Part shown: positions 58,907 to 64,000 of the stretch, one piece after another
Layout of the letters: every line of letters starts with the position of its first letter
Numbering within the stretch: position 1 is the stretch's first letter
Assembly (NCBI GenBank): GCA_017450645.1
Contig: JAFSTE010000031.1
Coordinates: forward strand, 19,967-83,966
Reading direction: 5' to 3'
DNA: 64,000 nt
DNA from: Eubacterium sp.
GTDB taxonomy: Bacteria; Bacillota; Clostridia; Oscillospirales; Acutalibacteraceae
Translations under genes and position numbers: made by a program
Notes under the pieces: generated by a model
What the model saw: only the letters and a program-made list of their open reading frames with translations
Told to the model about the DNA's origin: nothing
Database searches by the model: none

Positions 58907-61900
58907 ATGAAAACAAAATTTAAACAAAGCTTGGCAATCTTTATAGCAGTGTTAATGTTTGTAAGCGCTATCCCCTTTGCTGCTTTTGCAAGCGGTACAG
59001 AGGCTGATACAACAAGCGAGGAATACATTGCCAACACTAAGGAAGGCACTTGGGAAGGCGGCACCTGGAAGGTTGCAACTTACAACAGAGCATTAACTAT
59101 CAGTGGCGAAGGCGCACTTACAAGAGAGGCTGTAGACAACAATTCTACCGAAACAACCTTCCTTGAGATTGTAAAAAAGTTTAATATAGTAAGAATTTTT
59201 ATGAACGCAAGTGCTATCACTTCAATTCCTGACCGTTTTTTGTACGACGAGGAGGGCGAGGTTACATCATTAAGATATATTGTTTTACCAAACCTTACCT
59301 CAATCGGCGAATATGCATTTGCAAACTCGTCTATAGAATACGTAACCAACAACTTTTTAAAAGGCTCGCTTAATGACAACAGAATAAACATTGACGGCAA
59401 GGAATACACTGTGTCTTACATGCCTGCCAACATTGCTTATATAGGTAAATATGCATTTGCTGAGTGTAAAATTTTTGGACAGTACCTTATCACACCCGCT
59501 TATCTAAGTAACTACAAAGAGGGAGTATTTTATAATACTGCGGCAGAATTAGTCCTTATGGGTCAAGACCCAAAGCGTGTAGATAAAAAAGCGTTTGGTA
59601 ACTGTAACAACCTTACGGAAATGTTTATTACAGACACCGTTAACGAGTTTTATGACGACGACAGTAATGCTGCAGATAACTGCATAGGCTTTTCTGCTGA
59701 AGGCGCGTTAAATGAAAACCTTACAATACATTGCAGAAAAAACAGCGGTGCATACAATTACGCCAAAAAGCACGGTATTAAAACAGAAGAAAGCGATAAA
59801 AAAGCGCGAAACGGCTATTTTTACGCAAAAAGCGCGTTAAGCTACAAAATGGACTGGGATTACAATGCTCAGACCGACACGGTAACCCTAACACCAAACG
59901 GTACCTTAGCAAATAATTTTAGAGCTACAAAAGGAATCAGTTATTACGAAACAACGCCGATTGAGAACGCTACTTATGATTTGTTAGAAGGTAACAAACT
60001 TGTTATGTACACTTCTAAAGAAATAAAAGCCGGCGACTGCGAATGTACAACGCTTGTAATTGCCGACGGAGTTAAAACAATCAGAGCTGACGCGCTGTTT
60101 ACACCGTTTGACCCCGAGTACATTATTCTGCCCGACAGTCTGCAGATGCTTACCGGCAACGTGTTCAGAGATTGCACAAGGCTAAAGGCTATCGAAATAC
60201 CCAACAACGTTACTGACCTTGACACTAAGGTATTCTCTAACTGCCCGTCACTTGAAAGCGTTAAAATCGGCAACGGCGTTACCGTTATACCCGAAAAAAT
60301 ATTTTACAACGTTAAATCACTCAAATTTGTAGAGCTTGGCAATAACGTAAGGTTAATCAAGAAAAATGCGTTTTCAGACTGTACGGCACTGCAGGAGATT
60401 GTTATACCCGACAGCGTAACGGATATTGAAACACAGGCGTTTTACAACTGTATTAACGCGCAAAGAATATATATAGGCAGCAACGTTAAATATGTTGCAC
60501 CGGACGCGTTTTCTAATTCACTCTACTGTGAAGAAATTGAAATTAACTCTGATACTATCAACGCAACAACCTCAGGCACTTATAAACCCATATTTAAAGA
60601 GGTCGGCAGCTATACCGAAGGCGTAACGGTTAAATACGGCGACAATGTTCATACCGTAGACCTTAAGCTTTTACAGGGTCTTAACGTAAACAAGATTGTT
60701 CTGGGCAAAAACGTAACTACACTTGTTAACAACTCATTAGCACCCGAAAGTCTTGAGGAAATTGAAGTTGACCCGCAAAACGTTAACTTCTCTGCAACAA
60801 ACAACGTACTTATGCAAGGCACAACAGTTATGCTCGCGCCAAAGACAGCAAAAACCGTTACAATACCCGAAAACGCTACGGCTATCGGCGACTTTGCTTT
60901 TTACAAATCTCACCTTACTGCTGTAAGCATTCCAAAGAATGTTAAAACAATCGCGCGCTATGCTTTTAAGGATTGTGAAATGCTAAAATCAATAAGCATT
61001 GGTAAGAATGTAGAAACTATTGGCGAAAGCGCATTTGAAAATGACACTCAACTAAGACTTGCTTACATTCCGGAAAATGTAAGAGTAATTCAAAGTGGAG
61101 CGTTCAGAAACTGTATTAATCTTGCAAGCGTGACCTTTGTATTTGACACAACTAAGCTAAAGGCTATAGGTTACGAAGCTTTCTACGGCTGCGAATCTAT
61201 CGGAGGACTTGTATTCCCCGAAAGCCTCGAAAATATCGGCGAAAGAGCGTTTATGGACTGTGACTCGCTTAAATACGCATATATCTGGAACGCTGAGATA
61301 GAGGAATGTGCGTTCTGGCACGACAGAGAGCTAACCATTTACACAATGGCAGGCAGTGACGCATACAGATATGCAAGAGAGAGCAGCATTGAATACGCGG
61401 CATACACTGACGAAAACGCATTCTTTGACGAATGTGCAATTAAAATTGACGAGCTTGCGGGCTATGTTGGATACTGCGATAACGGTCACGGCGATATCCA
61501 GTATCTCACGGTATATGAAGCTGACTGCGAACACGAAGGATATGTTATCGGCGTATGCGAGTACTGCTCAGAAATCCTTGAAGAGGTACACACTCCGGCA
61601 CTCGGTCACGAGAAGGAGCTTGTTGCAGATGTTCCTGCTACCGAAATGACCAGAGGCTTTACGATTGAAAAATGCACACGATGCGGCGAAGAATTCTGCA
61701 CACATCATGAACAAACGGGTGACGAAGCGGTTATTCAGACGCATACCGTCAAGGGAAAGGTAACAGTAGCACAAAACAGCAACGCTACTGCTTCAAAGGC
61801 TCCTGTTAAGGATGTTAAAATTGTGATTGACAATATGGTTATGGATACAACCGACGAGAACGGTAACTTCGAGTTAACCCTCGAGACCGGAGTGTATGAG

Positions 61901-62206
61901 GCTACGCTGAAATATGCCTTCGGCTTTGACAGAACAGTTTACATTATCGTAGAAGATAAGGATATTATCTGTAATCCAATTTCAATGTACGCATGCGACT
62001 TTAACAAGGACGGTATTATTGACGATACGGATATGAAGCTGTTTTCGATGGTTATTTCATCAGGGCGTGACGATGTGTCGTATCTAAGATATGTCGATTT
62101 GAATAACGACGGATACATTAACGGACGCGACCAAACCTACATTAGGCTGTGCTACGGCGCAAGCGTTAATAACACAAATTATTCCACTGTAATTATCAAA
62201 AAATAG
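58907..62206 (+). CDS. Secreted BspA-type LRR protein with C-terminal dockerin
   Basis: A 1099-residue extracellular protein. Signal peptide (FKQSLAIFIAVLMFVSAIPFAAFA); many LRR_5 modules from about residue 120 to 850 (YAFKDCEMLKSISIGKNVETI, AFYGCESIGGLVFPESLENI in part); a Cys/His segment near 880-950 (CEHEGYVIGVCEYCSEIL, GHEKEL, EKCTRCGEEFCTHH); a carboxypeptidase-regulatory-like beta domain near 960-1030; and a type I dockerin near 1031-1085 (DFNKDGIIDDTDMKLF and DLNNDGYINGRDQTYI). The dockerin implies docking to a cohesin scaffold. Twenty bases after the membrane LRR gene, so probably co-expressed. Confidence 0.92.
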   Translation: MKTKFKQSLAIFIAVLMFVSAIPFAAFASGTEADTTSEEYIANTKEGTWEGGTWKVATYNRALTISGEGALTREAVDNNSTETTFLEIVKKFNIVRIFMNASAITSIPDRFLYDEEGEVTSLRYIVLPNLTSIGEYAFANSSIEYVTNNFLKGSLNDNRINIDGKEYTVSYMPANIAYIGKYAFAECKIFGQYLITPAYLSNYKEGVFYNTAAELVLMGQDPKRVDKKAFGNCNNLTEMFITDTVNEFYDDDSNAADNCIGFSAEGALNENLTIHCRKNSGAYNYAKKHGIKTEESDKKARNGYFYAKSALSYKMDWDYNAQTDTVTLTPNGTLANNFRATKGISYYETTPIENATYDLLEGNKLVMYTSKEIKAGDCECTTLVIADGVKTIRADALFTPFDPEYIILPDSLQMLTGNVFRDCTRLKAIEIPNNVTDLDTKVFSNCPSLESVKIGNGVTVIPEKIFYNVKSLKFVELGNNVRLIKKNAFSDCTALQEIVIPDSVTDIETQAFYNCINAQRIYIGSNVKYVAPDAFSNSLYCEEIEINSDTINATTSGTYKPIFKEVGSYTEGVTVKYGDNVHTVDLKLLQGLNVNKIVLGKNVTTLVNNSLAPESLEEIEVDPQNVNFSATNNVLMQGTTVMLAPKTAKTVTIPENATAIGDFAFYKSHLTAVSIPKNVKTIARYAFKDCEMLKSISIGKNVETIGESAFENDTQLRLAYIPENVRVIQSGAFRNCINLASVTFVFDTTKLKAIGYEAFYGCESIGGLVFPESLENIGERAFMDCDSLKYAYIWNAEIEECAFWHDRELTIYTMAGSDAYRYARESSIEYAAYTDENAFFDECAIKIDELAGYVGYCDNGHGDIQYLTVYEADCEHEGYVIGVCEYCSEILEEVHTPALGHEKELVADVPATEMTRGFTIEKCTRCGEEFCTHHEQTGDEAVIQTHTVKGKVTVAQNSNATASKAPVKDVKIVIDNMVMDTTDENGNFELTLETGVYEATLKYAFGFDRTVYIIVEDKDIICNPISMYACDFNKDGIIDDTDMKLFSMVISSGRDDVSYLRYVDLNNDGYINGRDQTYIRLCYGASVNNTNYSTVIIKK

Positions 62207-62247
62207 GTCTTTACAGAAGAGGTAATCTGTTAGGATATGGAAAGGGC

Positions 62248-62279
62248 AAAACCGCTGTTAAAAACGGCGGTTTTTCTCT
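62248..62279 (+). terminator. Terminator after the LRR-dockerin gene
   Basis: Eight-bp stem (AAAACCGC / GCGGTTTT), loop of 11, then T-rich TTCTCTT. Confidence 0.75.
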
Positions 62280-62288
62280 TAAAAAGTA

Positions 62289-62317
62289 TTGACTTAAAGC
62301 TAAATTAATGGTATTAT
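62289..62317 (+). promoter_or_regulatory. tRNA-Met promoter
   Basis: TTGACT (62289-62294), 17 bases, TATTAT (62312-62317), 18 bases before the tRNA. Confidence 0.65.
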
Positions 62318-62335
62318 ATTTGCACTGAGTTTTAA

Positions 62336-62412
62336 GGGCCATTAGCTCAGTTGGTTAGAGCCACCGGCTCATAACCGGTCGGTCCGGGGTTCGAGTCCCT
62401 GATGGCCCACCA
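62336..62412 (+). tRNA. tRNA with CAT anticodon (Met; Ile2 possible)
   Basis: Full 77-base cloverleaf with acceptor GGGCCAT / ATGGCCC, anticodon loop CTCATAA (CAT), T-loop TTCGAGT and encoded CCA. Elongator tRNA-Met is the simplest reading; a tRNA-Ile that gets lysidine at C34 cannot be excluded by eye. Its 3' end recurs 163 bases downstream. Confidence 0.93.
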
Positions 62413-62417
62413 AAGGC

Positions 62418-62446
62418 AAAAGGTGCACCTTTAGGTGTGCCTTTTG
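62418..62446 (+). terminator. First terminator after tRNA-Met
   Basis: Twelve-bp stem with two G-U pairs (AAAAGGTGCACC / GGTGTGCCTTTT), TTTA loop. Confidence 0.75.
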
Positions 62447-62458
62447 TGTTTTAAAAGA

Positions 62459-62577
62459 CATCAGGGACGAGAAACGAACTCCAAATTATTCGTGCAGCTT
62501 GCTGCTTGGATAATTTGGGAGAAAGGTCCTGTGGACCTTTCGTTAGTTGAGAAGAGAGTCCCTGATGGCCCACCAAA
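62459..62577 (+). repeat. Structured element ending in a second copy of the tRNA-Met 3' end
   Basis: The direct copy (GAGTCCCTGATGGCCCACCA plus two A) spans 62556-62577 and matches 62393-62414 exactly over 22 bases. An inverted copy of its middle (CATCAGGGAC, 62459-62468) opens the element, so outer ends pair with each other. Inside are stems AAATTAT/ATAATTT (62483-62516) and AAAGGTCC/GGACCTTT. No coding region is credible here. Confidence 0.75.
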
Positions 62578-62580
62578 AAT

Positions 62581-62610
62581 AAAAGGCATACCCTTGCGGT
62601 ATGTCTTTTA
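62581..62610 (+). terminator. Second terminator, after the tRNA-Met 3' copy
   Basis: Twelve-bp stem with one G-U pair (AAAAGGCATACC / GGTATGTCTTTT), 5-base loop. Confidence 0.75.
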
Positions 62611-62696
62611 TTATTCTTTACTATATCAAAAACGAGAAAAGTACATCTGTACGCTAGAGAATTTCATGAAGTTGCAAAATTAAATAGTAACTAAAA

Positions 62697-62724
62697 TAAA
62701 GCTGTCCGCATAATCGGGACAGCC
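62697..62724 (-). terminator. Terminator after the lysoplasmalogenase gene
   Basis: Stem GCTGTCC / GGACAGC with an inner loop of 9, followed by TTTATTTT on the minus strand. Confidence 0.7.
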
Positions 62725-62729
62725 TTATT

Positions 62730-63422
62730 TTACATAAACATTATTGATGCTGCGATTAAATACTGACCTGCGTAATAGCTCAGGTGGTTCGTAAAGAAGT
62801 AGAACGGTTTTTCTTTTCCTCTGCCGAAGAATGTTCCGGAGAGGATTGCATCAGAAAGCGTAAACAGTATTAAACCGATTGCAAGCACTACATATCCGTT
62901 ATGGAAACGAGTAATAATCGCGCCTGCGATAGAAAGTGTCATTGAAAGCGCAAGAAATGTTGTATAGATAAATACAATCGACCTGTAAGCGCCGAAATGA
63001 ACCTTCATTATCTTTGATGATAACAAGTTACCGTAACTAAACAATAGAGATGCTGCTATGCAAATCAGAACTATCCACCATTTAATCAGCAGCGAATAAA
63101 TAATTGCTGACGAATAAAAGATATGACCAATTAAAAAGAATATAAAACCGCCCTTTAGATAAGTGCTTTCATCCTTTTTATAAATACCTTTAAGGTCAAG
63201 CAAAATATCGCCCACAAGTCCAAGCGCGCCGCCAAATATAATCAGCGAGCCGTAAGTAGACGCCTTTGGGTTAGAAACCACTGCAAAAACTGCCGTTAAA
63301 AGATAACACAAACTTGATATTGATTTTAGCATTAAGTTTTTAATACTGAAACCTTTTGCACGGTTAATACAGAATATCAGCGACATTATTGCGCCAAGCG
63401 GTAGTACAATATAGTAAGCCAT
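62730..63422 (-). CDS. Lysoplasmalogenase (YhhN family)
   Basis: A 230-residue membrane protein with about eight helices and the YhhN-family pattern (ALGLVGDILLDLK, FFLIGHIFYSSAIIY, GLILFTLSDAIL). Family members hydrolyse the vinyl-ether bond of lysoplasmalogens; plasmalogens occur in anaerobic Clostridia. A promoter (TTTACA 63492-63487, 17 bases, TATAAT 63469-63464) and AAAGGA site are present. Stands alone between RNA genes. Confidence 0.85.
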   Translation of the reverse strand: MAYYIVLPLGAIMSLIFCINRAKGFSIKNLMLKSISSLCYLLTAVFAVVSNPKASTYGSLIIFGGALGLVGDILLDLKGIYKKDESTYLKGGFIFFLIGHIFYSSAIIYSLLIKWWIVLICIAASLLFSYGNLLSSKIMKVHFGAYRSIVFIYTTFLALSMTLSIAGAIITRFHNGYVVLAIGLILFTLSDAILSGTFFGRGKEKPFYFFTNHLSYYAGQYLIAASIMFM

Positions 63423-63463
63423 ATAATCTTCCTTTCGACATTATTCAACTACTGTCTATTTAT

Positions 63464-63492
63464 ATTATACCACAAATCACATCAAATGTAAA
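63464..63492 (-). promoter_or_regulatory. Lysoplasmalogenase promoter
   Basis: On the minus strand TTTACA, 17 bases, TATAAT. Confidence 0.6.
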
Positions 63493-63522
63493 GAAAAAAA
63501 GACAAAACCGTCAATCACAAAC

Positions 63523-63590
63523 AGAAAACCCACCCTATTGGGTGGGTTAACATTATGTCGGCATCGACCTATTTTCCCAGGCAGCTGCCC
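63523..63590 (-). repeat. Second copy of the 5S 3' end plus its terminator
   Basis: Almost identical to 63753-63821: about 34 bases of the 5S 3' end and the AACCCACCC / GGGTGGGTT terminator (63527-63548). It is too short to be a 5S gene. Together with the element at 63593-63738 it fills the stretch between lysoplasmalogenase and 5S, where no gene is seen. Confidence 0.85.
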
Positions 63591-63592
63591 TC

Positions 63593-63738
63593 GTCCAAAC
63601 ATATTGCGTGATTGAGGAAAAACAAATCCGTTTTTCTGATAATCACTTCATATGTTTCTCCTCTCAAATCAAAATTCGGCTTCGCCTGCTTTTTGATTTG
63701 GATTGATTGCCTATTGATGATACTTGGCGTGCAGCTGC
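63593..63738 (-). repeat. Dispersed repeat core copy 2 plus inverted 5S piece
   Basis: The core at 63593-63718 matches 20731-20850 in ordered blocks and has a perfect 10-bp stem (CAAATCAAAA / TTTTGATTTG). Next to it, 63719-63738 equals the inverted sequence of 5S positions 63812-63831 at 19 of 20 bases. Confidence 0.7.
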
Positions 63739-63756
63739 TTTTTAACCCAAAGAGAA

Positions 63757-63778
63757 AACCCACCCTACTGGGTGGGTT
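63757..63778 (-). terminator. Terminator after 5S rRNA
   Basis: Perfect 9-bp stem (AACCCACCC / GGGTGGGTT), 4-base loop, then TTCTCTTT on the minus strand. Confidence 0.85.
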
Positions 63779-63787
63779 AACGTAAAT

Positions 63788-63904
63788 GTCGGCATCGACC
63801 TATTTTCCCAGGCAGCTGCCCGCCAAGTATCTTCGGCACGCATGAGCTTAACTACCGTGTTCGGGATGGGAACGGGTGGACCCTCAGCGTAATAAACACC
63901 GACT
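63788..63904 (-). rRNA. 5S ribosomal RNA
   Basis: On the minus strand the universal 5S core CCCGTTCCCATCCCGAACAC is present, with GGTAGTTAAGCTC and the closing helix between TCGGTGTTTATT at the 5' end and GGTCGATGCCGA at the 3' end. About 117 bases; ends are approximate by a base or two. It lies after a tRNA gene, so this is probably the end of an rRNA/tRNA operon that continues beyond the window. Confidence 0.95.
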
Positions 63905-63944
63905 ATGAACAGTAACTGTTAATCACTGTTGTTTGATTAATAAC

Positions 63945-64000
63945 TGGTGACCCGTAGGAGAGTCGAACTCCTGTTTTCGCCGTGAGAGGGCGATGTCTTA
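63945..64000 (-). tRNA. tRNA-Glu (CTC anticodon), partial
   Basis: The 3' 56 bases of a tRNA: anticodon stem-loop CGCC-CTCTCAC-GGCG (anticodon CTC), T-arm AGGAG-TTCGACT-CTCCT, acceptor ACGGGTC, discriminator A and encoded CCA. The 5' part lies past the window edge. Confidence 0.9.

Noticed and set aside
62435-62683. Open frame running through the tRNA-Met downstream element
   Set aside because: It crosses two terminators, the inverted copy and the tRNA 3' copy; no ribosome site. The sequence is explained by RNA structure, not coding.
63569-63763. 64-codon minus-strand frame over the 5S-adjacent repeat
   Set aside because: It includes the terminator, the inverted 5S piece and the second 5S tail, so it is composed of RNA-gene debris.
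1-64000. CRISPR array or restriction/defence island
   Set aside because: No regularly spaced repeats, cas genes, methyltransferases or other defence genes were seen; the only toxin-antitoxin system is the pair at 3910-4450.

Overview
The window looks like the chromosome of an anaerobic, spore-forming, low-to-mid GC Firmicute of the Clostridia, most like a gut or rumen Ruminococcus-type bacterium. The grounds are: sporulation genes (SpoIIM-like, SpoIVA, a SipL-like protein, a SpoIVFB-like M50 protease), the three [FeFe]-hydrogenase maturases, BspA-type leucine-rich-repeat surface proteins with one C-terminal dockerin, strong AGGAGG-type ribosome sites, sigma-A promoters (TTGACA-N17-TATAAT) and a cysteine T-box. 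The species cannot be fixed from the sequence alone. Nearly all of the window is ordinary vertically inherited chromosome.

Layout. 0.1-5.6 kb: a Xer-like recombinase, then on the minus strand the queuosine/secretion block queA - [DinJ/YafQ toxin-antitoxin pair] - tgt - yajC - TIGR04086 protein - SpoIIM-like protein. 5.7-8.5 kb (+): asd-dapA-dapB for diaminopimelate/lysine, then a lone nucleotidyltransferase-like gene. 9.7-19.5 kb (mostly -): aldo/keto reductase, T-box-controlled cysE-cysS, recA-recX-rimO-pgsA, rpmB (+), and yceD-rpmF-der-plsY. 20-25 kb: a frameshifted small membrane gene, a mosaic of intergenic repeats, and tig-clpP-clpX. 25-41 kb: thrC, rplS-rbgA-rnhB-yraN, two radical-SAM-associated genes with an M50 protease, ruvX, a class A PBP, a DEDD exonuclease, secG and a topoisomerase IV-like pair. 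41-47 kb: a secreted repeat protein with a 43-residue downstream peptide gene, tRNA-Trp, and hydE-hydG-hydF behind a TM1266-type regulator. 47-56 kb (-): oppBCDFA and sipL-spoIVA. 56.2-62.2 kb (+): an ECF-like sigma factor, a membrane protein with an LRR ectodomain, and a 1099-residue secreted LRR-dockerin protein. 62.3-64 kb: tRNA-Met, lysoplasmalogenase, 5S rRNA and a partial tRNA-Glu.

Two signals stand out. First, the 56-62 kb three-gene unit looks like a surface-sensing regulatory module: a sigma factor next to a possible membrane anti-sigma protein whose outer part is built from the same LRR modules as the secreted dockerin protein encoded behind it. Second, the stable RNA genes tRNA-Trp, tRNA-Met and 5S are each followed by a terminator and then by a second copy of their own 3' end. 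For tRNA-Met and 5S an inverted copy of that end and a structured spacer lie in between, and for tRNA-Met and 5S a second terminator follows. The spacer by 5S shares a core with a repeat at 20.7 kb. This looks like a family of small non-coding elements that settle behind stable RNA genes. Functions are assigned from recognised motifs; no database search was possible.
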